From NCBI RefSeq assembly GCF_032017025.1, contig NZ_DALZQO010000001.1, positions 310,001 to 374,000 of the forward strand: a stretch of 64,000 nucleotides of DNA. The letters run 5' to 3'. Shown here one piece after another: positions 51,645 to 59,094 of the stretch (positions are counted from its first letter, which is position 1; each line of letters begins with the position of its first letter). Both the position numbers and the translations under genes were made by a program. The notes beneath the pieces are model-generated. The model worked only from the letters and a program-made list of their open reading frames with translations. It was not told the DNA's origin and did no database searches. This DNA is from Hydrogenoanaerobacterium sp032017025. GTDB lineage: Bacteria > Bacillota > Clostridia > Oscillospirales > Ruminococcaceae.

Positions 51645-52946
51645 ATGGGAAAAACCGCACTGGTCCTGGCCGGCGGAGGCTCGCGCGGGTCGTATGAGCT
51701 GGGCGTATGGCAGGCACTGCGCGAAATGGACATTACGATTGACATTGTAACCGGTACCTCCATAGGCGCCATTAACGGTTCGCTGATTGCACAGGGTGAC
51801 TATGAAACAGCGGTTGCACTGTGGGATAAAATTGAAACCAGCCATGTATTCGATGTGCAGGTAGACGAACAGCAGAGTGTACGGCAGAAAGTAGTGCAAA
51901 CCTACCGAGCCTTTGTGCGCAACTTTATTAAAAGTGGTGGCACCGACAGCAACCCTTTAAAAGAAACACTGAGCGCCTATTTTGATGAAGACCGTATCCG
52001 CTCCTCCCCTATTGATTTCGGCGTGGTGACCATGGAGATGGATTCACGCAAGTCGCACGAGCTTTTTAAAAATGAGATGCCGAAGGGCAAGATGATCGAT
52101 TATATTCTTGCAAGTGCCTCCATCTACCCCGCCATCAAACCCTATGTAATCGACGGTGTACGTTATGTTGACGGTGCATATTACGACAATCTGCCGGTAA
52201 AAATGGCACTTGCACGCGGTGCAACAAGCATCATCGCGGTAGATCTGGAAGCATTCGGCGTGGTAAAAAAAGAAGAGCTGCGTCTGGCGCGGCAGGTGAA
52301 ATATATCCGTTCGTATTGGGACCTGGGCCCGACGCTGGTGTTTGACCGCACTACAATGCGGCGCAACATTCGGCTGGGATACCTGGATGCCCTTAAGGCA
52401 TATGGTGCTTACGATGGGCATGCGTTTACGTTTATCACCGGCTTTGCTGATGAATTGGCCACACTCTTTACCGAACAATTGTATCTGGATGGATTATTCA
52501 GGGGCGATGTGGCAGATAAGTCCTCGATGCTGGATAAGTTGTTCTGGGGGCGGATATCTAAATTCTTGGAGGAGCGCGGCATCACCGAGCCTGCCCCGCG
52601 CGATATTGCCTTGGTATGTGCTGAGGTTGCGGGCGAAACCTTTGGGCTGAGCAACGAAAAGATTTACTCCAAAGAGGTGTGGCTGAGGCGCTTGAAGGCA
52701 GAGGTTGACAGCGTGGAGGTGCCCGAAGCTCTGACAGGCAGCAGCACCGAGGGGAAACGCCGCATACTGGAAACACTGCGCGAAACCACCACACTGCTGA
52801 ACAAACGTGTGCGCACCAAATATGCAGCCTTGGCCATCAAAGAAATTTTGGAGCTGCAGGATATTCAAAAGCTGCTTACCAACGTTACCATTATGCCCGA
52901 TGCGTTTTTGGGCGGCGCTTATTTGGCACTCAATCATCTGGTATAA
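51645..52946 (+). CDS. Patatin-like phospholipase
   Basis: 433 residues. The oxyanion motif GGGSRG (residues 10-15), nucleophile Ser 39 in GTSIG and the catalytic Asp in VDGAYYDNLPV define a patatin-type Ser-Asp lipase. The C-terminal 200 residues are unassigned. It is cytoplasmic or peripheral, with no signal. GGGGTG precedes the ATG. The last codon and stop (GTA TAA) lie in the first copy of the 84-bp repeat, so the present 3' end may have been set by insertion of that repeat. Confidence 0.9.
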   Translation: MGKTALVLAGGGSRGSYELGVWQALREMDITIDIVTGTSIGAINGSLIAQGDYETAVALWDKIETSHVFDVQVDEQQSVRQKVVQTYRAFVRNFIKSGGTDSNPLKETLSAYFDEDRIRSSPIDFGVVTMEMDSRKSHELFKNEMPKGKMIDYILASASIYPAIKPYVIDGVRYVDGAYYDNLPVKMALARGATSIIAVDLEAFGVVKKEELRLARQVKYIRSYWDLGPTLVFDRTTMRRNIRLGYLDALKAYGAYDGHAFTFITGFADELATLFTEQLYLDGLFRGDVADKSSMLDKLFWGRISKFLEERGITEPAPRDIALVCAEVAGETFGLSNEKIYSKEVWLRRLKAEVDSVEVPEALTGSSTEGKRRILETLRETTTLLNKRVRTKYAALAIKEILELQDIQKLLTNVTIMPDAFLGGAYLALNHLV

Positions 52947-53022
52947 TAAACGCAAAAGCGTTTATTATACTCGTTCTAATCCCCTTCGGCTCGCTGCTTA
53001 CGCGGCAACCGCCGAAGAAGGG
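52939..53022 (+). repeat. 84-bp hairpin repeat, copy 1
   Basis: Begins TGGTATAATAAACGC and contains two hairpins: a 12-bp stem (TATAATAAACGC) with AAAA loop, and a nested one with outer stem TTCGGC/GCCGAA and inner stem CTGC/GCGG around TTAC. Copy 2 (54804-54887) has the same length with four differences that keep the pairs. After copy 1 (53023-53121), further imperfect inverted sequence but no gene. Confidence 0.85.
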
Positions 53023-53121
53023 TATTAGCGCAGAAGCTATGTTACCAAGCCGCGCTTAATTATTATAAAATTGTATAAAACAAACGCCACCTGCTGCGTG
53101 TTACAGCGGATGGCGTTTCTT

Positions 53122-54516
53122 TTATTTTCTGCGCCTTACAGTCGGGGGCGGCGGCCTTGTAATGATATCGGAGTCATCATACTCACGGATACGTTTCATA
53201 CGGTTTTGGCGGCGGCGCCATTTGCGGAACCGGTTGAAACCACGGATGAGCAGCATCACCAGAAACAGCAGTACAATCAGCCCGAGAATCGAGAGCAGTA
53301 CAATCCCGATTATCTTCAGCACGTTCATCAGCTGTGTACGAAGCGGCGTTTTCGCAGGCACCACTGCGTCTGTGGAATCAATGTCGGTATCCAGCGCAAG
53401 TGTGCGGAAGCTCATTGGGTAACTGCCAATTTCACCGTACATGCTTTTGCTCTTGGTTTTAAACATAACAGTCGGGTTAATGTTTTCATCTGAGAAATAT
53501 TCCGGCACATCGTAGTCGATGCTGATATCGCCCTGCGACATGTTTTTGTGTACAAGAAAGCTGTATTCATCCTCGCCGAAGATGTTCACGTTTTCGGCCG
53601 AACCGCCCGAGCGGTAATGCGACACATTGAATGTTTTAAGCTGATCTTTGGTTATGGTCATTCGCTTAAAATTATCAAAGCAGTAGTCAAAAAGAGCGAT
53701 GGAATCGGTAAATTTATCGTACTTCTGCGCGGCCTTCATCACCACGCAAATCAGCTTCATTCCGTTTTTTTCGGCAAGCGTTACACTAGTGTGCTTCGCT
53801 TCCTGCGTCCAGCCCAGCTTGCCGCCAAGGGTTCCCTCGTAGTAATATTTCGACTGTACCAGCATCATATGCTCGGTAGCGAATTTACGCTGTTTCGGTT
53901 GTTTATTCGTAGGCTGGAGGGTGTAGGTATCCTGCATGCCGAATACATCCATAAAGCCGGGTACACCAATGGCATATTTTGTAATCAGCGCCATGTCGTA
54001 GGCTGTGGTGTAGTGGTCATCGTCGGGCAGCCCGCTGGCATTGACAAAGTGGGTGTCTGCACAGCCGAGCTCCTCCGCCTTTTTGTTCATCAGCTCCGCA
54101 AAGTCCTTCATTGTACCACCGATGTGCTCGGCTATCACATTTGCCGCATCGTTTGCCGAGGGCAGCATCGTAGCATAGACAAGGTCTTTGAGCGTCACAA
54201 TTTCATCCGGTTGCAGCGCAATGTGCGAGCTGTTCGGCTCAATGGCAAACACCGCATCCTGCGTAACGTTTACGCTGTCCTCCAGCTTGCCGTTCTCAAG
54301 CCCCAAGGCTACCGTAAGCACCTTGGTAATACTTGCAGGAAACTCCTTTTTCTCCATGTTCTTCTCAATCAGAACCTGTCCCGTTTCGGCGTCCATTACC
54401 ACGTATGCATCGGAAGCAGCGGACGGTGGCACCGATGCCTCGGCGGCAAAGGCGGTTATTGTATAAGATGCCGCAATTGCGGCAGAAAGCAACAAAGCAA
54501 TCACTTTTTTGATCAT
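53122..54516 (-). CDS. D-alanyl-D-alanine carboxypeptidase (DacF type)
   Basis: 464 residues from ATG 54516 behind GGAG. A signal peptide (to about AFAAEA) is followed by a peptidase S11 domain with SITK (nucleophile Ser) and SAN; the third motif reads KLG instead of KTG. A C-terminal helix (about residues 410-435) and a basic tail anchor it to the membrane. These enzymes trim the terminal D-Ala of peptidoglycan stem peptides; sporulating Clostridia have several. Both sides of the gene carry the 84-bp repeat. Confidence 0.9.
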   Translation of the reverse strand: MIKKVIALLLSAAIAASYTITAFAAEASVPPSAASDAYVVMDAETGQVLIEKNMEKKEFPASITKVLTVALGLENGKLEDSVNVTQDAVFAIEPNSSHIALQPDEIVTLKDLVYATMLPSANDAANVIAEHIGGTMKDFAELMNKKAEELGCADTHFVNASGLPDDDHYTTAYDMALITKYAIGVPGFMDVFGMQDTYTLQPTNKQPKQRKFATEHMMLVQSKYYYEGTLGGKLGWTQEAKHTSVTLAEKNGMKLICVVMKAAQKYDKFTDSIALFDYCFDNFKRMTITKDQLKTFNVSHYRSGGSAENVNIFGEDEYSFLVHKNMSQGDISIDYDVPEYFSDENINPTVMFKTKSKSMYGEIGSYPMSFRTLALDTDIDSTDAVVPAKTPLRTQLMNVLKIIGIVLLSILGLIVLLFLVMLLIRGFNRFRKWRRRQNRMKRIREYDDSDIITRPPPPTVRRRK

Positions 54517-54569
54517 TTTAAATCTCCTGTACAGTTTATTCGTCGCGAATCGACAATCAAACAATTTTT

Positions 54570-54578
54570 ATTATAGCA
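54570..54578 (-). promoter_or_regulatory. Extended -10 promoter of the carboxypeptidase gene
   Basis: TGCTATAAT on the minus strand, 54 bases before the start codon; no convincing -35 box. Confidence 0.5.
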
Positions 54579-54803
54579 ATGTTTACCACAAAAGAAAATA
54601 GCTAAAGAAAAAAAGTTAAAGATTTTAAAATATTAATACCTGTGGTATAATAAAATAAATATTTTGCCTACGGGAAAAGAAGGTGGCTTGCAACATTTGC
54701 CTTTGGCAAATATGTTCTATTACATCGGAAACGGTCTTTGCGAGCCTTAGCATGCAAACTTGCGCCATGCGCAAGTGTAAAACTGTGTTTTAAGACCGAT
54801 TTA

Positions 54804-54887
54804 TGGTATAATAAACGCAAAAGCGTTTATTATACCCGTTCTAATCCCCTTCGGCTCGCCGCTTACGCGGCAACCGCTGAAGAGGGG
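54804..54887 (+). repeat. 84-bp hairpin repeat, copy 2
   Basis: Same orientation as copy 1, 1.9 kb away, four substitutions. Changes fall in or beside stems and swap G-C for G-U pairs, as in GCCGAA/GCTGAA. Confidence 0.85.
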
Positions 54888-54915
54888 CAATTATACCGCA
54901 AACGCAGCGCGTTTG

Positions 54916-54924
54916 TGGTATAAT
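54916..54924 (+). promoter_or_regulatory. Extended -10 upstream of the cyclophilin gene
   Basis: TGGTATAAT forms the right arm of a 15-bp palindrome and lies 45 bases before the cyclophilin start; the most likely promoter for that gene. Confidence 0.5.
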
Positions 54925-54969
54925 AACTAGCGTCTATAATTTATTTTACAGTGAAAAGAGGCTTTTATT

Positions 54970-55488
54970 ATGAAAAACCCAATTGTTACAATTGAAATGG
55001 AGAGCGGCGGCGTCATTAAGGCGGAGCTTTACCCCGAAATTGCGCCCAATACGGTGAAAAATTTTGTTTCGCTTGTAAGCCGCGGCTTCTATGATGGCGT
55101 TATCTTTCACCGTGTCATTCCCGGCTTTATGATTCAGGGCGGCGACCCGCAGGGAATCGGCATTGGCGGCCCCGGTTATTCGATTAAAGGCGAATTCAGC
55201 GGAAACGGATTTAAAAACGACCTTGCCCACACCAAGGGTGTGCTTTCAATGGCACGTGCACAAAACCCCAACAGTGCGGGGTCGCAATTTTTTATTATGG
55301 TAGATGATGCCCCGTTTTTGGATGGACAATACGCTGCTTTCGGCAAGGTGATCGAGGGCATTGAAGAGGCTGACCGCATTGTATCTGTCTCGCGTGACCG
55401 CAGCGATAAGCCCTATGAGGATCAGGGCATGAAAAAGGTAACGGTGGATACATTTGGCGAAACTTTTGACGAGCCCGAAACTCTATAA
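54970..55488 (+). CDS. Cyclophilin-type peptidyl-prolyl isomerase
   Basis: 172 residues. FHRVIPGFMIQGGDP with the catalytic Arg, MARAQNPNSAGSQFFI and DGQYAAFGKVIEG are intact. It is cytoplasmic, as no signal is present, and speeds proline isomerisation during folding. AAAGAGG lies ten bases before the ATG. Monocistronic with a strong terminator. Confidence 0.96.
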   Translation: MKNPIVTIEMESGGVIKAELYPEIAPNTVKNFVSLVSRGFYDGVIFHRVIPGFMIQGGDPQGIGIGGPGYSIKGEFSGNGFKNDLAHTKGVLSMARAQNPNSAGSQFFIMVDDAPFLDGQYAAFGKVIEGIEEADRIVSVSRDRSDKPYEDQGMKKVTVDTFGETFDEPETL

Positions 55489-55499
55489 ATTGGAAAAAT

Positions 55500-55544
55500 C
55501 CAATAAAAAAAGACTTCTCGTTTTGAGAAGTCTTTTTTTATTGG
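55500..55544 (+). terminator. Bidirectional terminator
   Basis: A perfect 20-bp inverted repeat around GACTTCTC with a five-base loop, A-rich and T-rich arms. It stops both the cyclophilin and the converging EI-like transcript. Confidence 0.92.
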
Positions 55545-55546
55545 AT

Positions 55547-56401
55547 TTACGACACCGGCAATGCCACAATTGCCTGCATCTCCTGCCCGTCTAACGTGAT
55601 CGCATGGTGGTGCACTGCCTTTTCGTAATGGTTTCGCTCCCGATCTTGCGTACAAATCTGTACCCTGCAGTGTTTGAGCGTTGCTTCATCCGGTTCAATA
55701 AAAACCTCACCTGTATCGCCGCTGATTGCAACTACCACGCCGCCTGTAATCTCGGCAATTGCCTCTTTTGCCTCCACCACCAGCGGCAGACCCATTGCGC
55801 GGCAAAGAATGGCGGAATGCGAATGGATGTTGCCACGCTCGGTCACCACACCCTTGACCAGTTTTCGGTCGAGCTTCACGATATCGGCAGGGCTGAGCGA
55901 CTCTGCCACCAATATCAAATCATCGGTTCCTTCGTAGCTTCCCGTTATGGCTGTGGTTTGCATCCCCGCCAAACGTAGCAGCAACTCGGCCGCAACATTG
56001 GCAATGTCCGAGCTGCGCTCCCGCATATACTCATCTTCCATTTCAGAAAAAACCTTGCACAACCGCTTCATCTCGTAATCAAGAGCATAATCGGCATTGA
56101 CATGCTCTGCCCGTACCATCCGCTCAATATTATTAAAGATCTCGCAATCCTCCACAATCATGCTGTACATCATGAAAATGTCGGCAGAAGATTGATCTAT
56201 TTCTTGAAGGGTTTGACTGTACAGGACAGCAAGCTCAGCGCCGTATTCCTCGCGTGCTTTTTTCAGACGCTCCAGCTCTACCAAGGGGGCAGTAATTATT
56301 CTGCGCCGGATTTCATGCCGCGTAGGTGCACGCACAACTGCTTTGCCCACAGCACAGCCGCTTGTTGAACCGATTCCCCTAATCATCTTCAATGCCATCA
56401 C
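55547..56401 (-). CDS. EI-like protein, N-terminal and phosphohistidine domains only
   Basis: 284 residues, half of a normal PTS enzyme I (about 570). It has the helical HPr-binding part and the swivel domain with the phosphohistidine motif, here GNIHSHSAILCRAMGLPLVV instead of GGRTSHSAI. It ends just after the swivel domain (AITLDGQEMQAIV), where the PEP-binding barrel would begin, and is followed by a terminator three bases later. It cannot bind PEP by itself. It may be a regulatory relic or may work with a separate domain; both are inference. Confidence 0.8.
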   Translation of the reverse strand: MMALKMIRGIGSTSGCAVGKAVVRAPTRHEIRRRIITAPLVELERLKKAREEYGAELAVLYSQTLQEIDQSSADIFMMYSMIVEDCEIFNNIERMVRAEHVNADYALDYEMKRLCKVFSEMEDEYMRERSSDIANVAAELLLRLAGMQTTAITGSYEGTDDLILVAESLSPADIVKLDRKLVKGVVTERGNIHSHSAILCRAMGLPLVVEAKEAIAEITGGVVVAISGDTGEVFIEPDEATLKHCRVQICTQDRERNHYEKAVHHHAITLDGQEMQAIVALPVS

Positions 56402-56498
56402 TTCCTTAATGGATTGTTATAAGCTGCTGTAGAATACATTTATATCAATTTAACCAGCTTGCAGCTTTGCATCAGGCGGTAGCAACAAAGTTTTCATC

Positions 56499-56816
56499 TT
56501 ACTGCGAATACTTTAAGCCCAGATAGCGCTCGGTAATTTGGGGCCTGTTGTAGCTTTCGCATGGCAGCACCCCTGTTTTTTCGTAATGCTCTTGACAGGC
56601 CGCGGTGAGCAAAGTAAGAACACGCTCACAAAGCTCCTGCGTAAAATTTTGCCTATCGTCAAACTCTAAACTCGATTTTTGCAGATAGGTTCTGTCCTGC
56701 AGCGTAATACCCACGCTGTACACCATCAAACCCACGTAATCTACGGGCACTACCTCAGGCTGATAAACTCTGTCTGCAACCACCACATAGCTATTCTCCA
56801 TCTGCTTTGCCGTCAA
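56499..56816 (-). CDS. Hypothetical protein, about 105 residues
   Basis: Start TTG 56816, eight bases after AGGAG; an alternative GTG at 56825 is too close. No signal or membrane segment. Contains VPVDYVGLMVYSVGITL and a C-terminal RPQITERYLGLKYSQ. Such short proteins recur in Ruminococcaceae-type genomes (a DUF6514-like label is possible), but I do not recognise a function. It is read alone. Confidence 0.6.
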   Translation of the reverse strand: MTAKQMENSYVVVADRVYQPEVVPVDYVGLMVYSVGITLQDRTYLQKSSLEFDDRQNFTQELCERVLTLLTAACQEHYEKTGVLPCESYNRPQITERYLGLKYSQ

Positions 56817-56905
56817 ACCCAACACTCCTATTCTTATTGCTATTGTAGCATCTTTATACCTGCGAAAAAAGCTTATTTATAAAATACTAAGGTATTAAAA
56901 GGATA

Positions 56906-56934
56906 TTGACAAATTACAACATCAGCGTTATAAT
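56906..56934 (+). promoter_or_regulatory. Perfect consensus promoter of the DUF6530-like operon
   Basis: TTGACA (56906), exactly 17 bases, TATAAT (56929): both boxes match the main sigma consensus in full. Confidence 0.88.
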
Positions 56935-56967
56935 TTACTAGGTTACTAATTTACTAAATTACTAAAT
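56935..56967 (+). repeat. Four tandem TTACTA motifs after the promoter
   Basis: TTACTA occurs four times at 8-9 base steps directly after the -10 box, across the transcript start. Such spacing suits a repressor bound along one face of the helix, or results from slippage. Confidence 0.6.
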
Positions 56968-56985
56968 ATAAAGTGAGTGATCGAT

Positions 56986-57465
56986 ATGAAAATTCCAACC
57001 ACATTAAAACATAAACCCGTGATTGTTTCAGAAAACTATGAGAATGTTGATGGCAGATACGCCTACGACTCGGATGCCAAGGGGCTGTCGCTCGGGCTTG
57101 CACAGTGGAATGACCGCGGTAAGGTGGATATTTCGGCAAAGGTGTGGCGCTACACCGGTGAGAAATGGTCGCGCCAATCGGAAGAGCTGCCGCTGCACCG
57201 GGTAATCGACCTTGCAATTTTGGTGTGCCGCTCCAAACAGCACTTCCGCGACGCTTACCGCTACCCCAAGCTGTACGATAATGAGCAGCCGGTTATTGAC
57301 CGTGTGGGTATTCAGGGGGACGCTATGACGGTTGCCGTATGCACCGATAACGAGCATATTGATGAGGACATTGCCCTGTTTCGAGACGCTTTGGCGGCTG
57401 ATGACGAGATGCTGGGTGAGCGTCTGGCAGTTTTGTCGCGTATCCTAAAGGAAATGGGGTATTGA
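56986..57465 (+). CDS. DUF6530-like protein
   Basis: 159 residues from ATG 56986; a GTG at 56977 is an alternative and the ribosome site is weak. Soluble, no signal. Begins MKIPTTLKHKPVIVSENYENVDGRY and contains SLGLAQWNDRGKVDISAKVWRY, a pattern I associate with DUF6530; function unknown. First of two genes driven by a perfect promoter. Confidence 0.65.
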   Translation: MKIPTTLKHKPVIVSENYENVDGRYAYDSDAKGLSLGLAQWNDRGKVDISAKVWRYTGEKWSRQSEELPLHRVIDLAILVCRSKQHFRDAYRYPKLYDNEQPVIDRVGIQGDAMTVAVCTDNEHIDEDIALFRDALAADDEMLGERLAVLSRILKEMGY

Positions 57466-57467
57466 TT

Positions 57468-57815
57468 TTGGACGCAAAAAGCCGAAAAAAAGAAATTTTG
57501 CAGCAGTATAAGGAACGCAAGATAACCGGGGGAGCCTACGTTATTACCAATAAGGCAAACGGAAAAATGCTCTTGCTTTGCGAAACCGATCTGAAAGGTT
57601 CTCAAAACCGCTTCAATTTTATGTCGATGATGGGTACCTGCATCAACAGCAAACTTCAAAAGGATTGGAACGAGTTTGGCCCGCAATCATTCACCTTTAC
57701 CATACTGGAAGAATTGGAAATGAAGGAAACGCAGACCTTGCCTGAATTTCAGGAGGATTTAAAAGTACTGGAAGAACTGTGGCGTGAAAAATTGGGCGAA
57801 GATAAGCTATATTAA
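57468..57815 (+). CDS. GIY-YIG-like protein
   Basis: 115 residues from TTG 57468; a TTG at 57462 overlaps the previous stop. GGAYVITNKANGKMLLL lines up with the GIY...YIG region of small clostridial GIY-YIG proteins, then NRFNFMSMMGTCINSKLQKDWNEFGPQSFTF. The first Tyr and the helix Arg are kept, but the second Tyr (YIG) is replaced by Leu, so nuclease activity is doubtful. It is the second gene of the DUF6530-like operon. Confidence 0.65.
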   Translation: MDAKSRKKEILQQYKERKITGGAYVITNKANGKMLLLCETDLKGSQNRFNFMSMMGTCINSKLQKDWNEFGPQSFTFTILEELEMKETQTLPEFQEDLKVLEELWREKLGEDKLY

Positions 57816-57826
57816 ACCACAAAAAC

Positions 57827-57866
57827 GGCACCGCCGATCGGATATGATCAGCGGTGCCATTTTTTA
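57827..57866 (+). terminator. Bidirectional terminator
   Basis: Stem GGCACCGCCGATC with GATCAGCGGTGCC (one mismatch) and six-base loop, then TTTTTTA; the reverse strand also ends in T residues. Confidence 0.88.
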
Positions 57867-57893
57867 CAATTTTATTTAAAATAGTTGATATGG

Positions 57894-58928
57894 TTAGAAG
57901 CAGCGTCCGTTGGGCTGCTTTTCACAGTTACCCAGCTTGTCGCATTGGTAACAAATTTCGTTTTGCAATGGCGCTCCTTCAAAATATGCCTTTAGGTTTT
58001 GCAGTGTGGTTTCGGCAATATTTTGCAGTGCCTCGTCGGTAAGGAACGCCTGATGAGAGGTGATAAGGACATTGTGCATCGAAATCAGGCGGGCCAGTAC
58101 ATCATCGCTGATGTTGGTGTTGGAAAAGTCTTCGTAGAATAAATCAGATTCCTCTTCGTACACATCAAGTGCCGCGCCACCCACCTTGCCTGACTTAATG
58201 GCTTCGAGCAGCGCCTCACTGTCAATGAGCGCACCGCGGGAGGTATTGATGATATACACGCCGTCTTTCATCTGTGCCAGCATTTGCTCGCAAATAATAT
58301 GGTGAGTCTCCTTGGTGAGCGGACAGTGCAGCGAAATCACATCCGCGCGGCGGCACAATTCCTCCAGCCCCACATATTCGATGCCGCTGTCCTTTACCGG
58401 GTAAGGGTCGTACGCGATAACGTTCATACCGAATCCGCGGCAGATATCGATAAATACGCGGCCTATTTTACCGGTGCCAATCACGCCTGCCGTTTTACCG
58501 TGCAAGTCAAAGCCGGTCAGACCATTGAGGCTAAAATTGTATTCGCGGGTGCGGTTAAACGCGCGGTGCAGCTTGCGGTTGAGGCAAAGCAGCAGCGACA
58601 TAGCGTACTCAGCAACCGCGTAGGGGGAATAAGCAGGCACACGAACCACATGCAGCTTTTGAAAAGCCGCTTTAAAATCGATATTGTTGTAGCCCGCACA
58701 GCGCATGGCGAGCACGCCAACGCCATTTTTGCCCATTGTTTCAATAACGGATCGGTCAATGGTATCGTTGACAAAAGCGATTGCACCCTCACAGCCCCGT
58801 GTCATCGATGCGGTGTTGCTGCTGAGCTTCTCTTCAAAATAGACAAGTTCAAAATCGTATTCCGCTTTTAGCCGGTCGAACCAAATCTTATCATAGGGCT
58901 TGGTGTCAAAAAAAGCGATTCTTTTCAT
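57894..58928 (-). CDS. D-lactate dehydrogenase-type 2-hydroxyacid dehydrogenase with Cys-rich tail
   Basis: 344 residues from ATG 58928, eight bases after AGAGG. NAD motif GVIGTGKIGRVF, catalytic Arg in INTSRGALID, Glu in ALDVYEEESDLF and His in ITSHQAF fit the fermentative LdhA group, which reduces pyruvate to D-lactate. The last 20 residues, YQCDKLGNCEKQPNGRCF and nearby, carry four Cys not needed for this fold and may bind metal. It is read alone. Confidence 0.9.
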   Translation of the reverse strand: MKRIAFFDTKPYDKIWFDRLKAEYDFELVYFEEKLSSNTASMTRGCEGAIAFVNDTIDRSVIETMGKNGVGVLAMRCAGYNNIDFKAAFQKLHVVRVPAYSPYAVAEYAMSLLLCLNRKLHRAFNRTREYNFSLNGLTGFDLHGKTAGVIGTGKIGRVFIDICRGFGMNVIAYDPYPVKDSGIEYVGLEELCRRADVISLHCPLTKETHHIICEQMLAQMKDGVYIINTSRGALIDSEALLEAIKSGKVGGAALDVYEEESDLFYEDFSNTNISDDVLARLISMHNVLITSHQAFLTDEALQNIAETTLQNLKAYFEGAPLQNEICYQCDKLGNCEKQPNGRCF

Positions 58929-59094
58929 TTTGTTCATCCTCTCGCTTCAGGCAATTCTTACACTTAGTATAAGGTTTCCCGCACCCGATTACAATCATTC
59001 TGAAAAGAAAAATTTTTATGTGTACTCAATAAACCCTGCTCTGTTTTCAGCAAAAACAGATTCCTCGTAACTCTGCACATTGCTGTTATCGTAT

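Larger units (their letters stand above)
54631..54926 (+). repeat. Palindrome-dense non-coding stretch
   Basis: About 300 bases without a credible gene, packed with inverted repeats: around 54631-54653 (ATACC/GGTAT); a CATTTGCC/GGCAAATATG pair near 54700; CGGTCTT/AAGACCG enclosing ACTTGCGC/GCGCAAGT (54730-54800); the 84-bp repeat; and a 15-bp stem with loop AGC at 54891-54924. TGGTATAAT, an extended -10 sequence, occurs at three places (54643, 54804, 54916). Confidence 0.7.

Noticed and set aside
53548..54576. Plus-strand open frame of 342 codons opposite the carboxypeptidase
   Set aside because: It is an antisense shadow of a gene with clear catalytic motifs and signal peptide.
54738..54923. 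Short plus-strand open frame sharing a peptide with the end of a frame at 52807-53028
   Set aside because: The shared peptide comes from the 84-bp repeat read in the same frame; no ribosome site or independent support for a gene.
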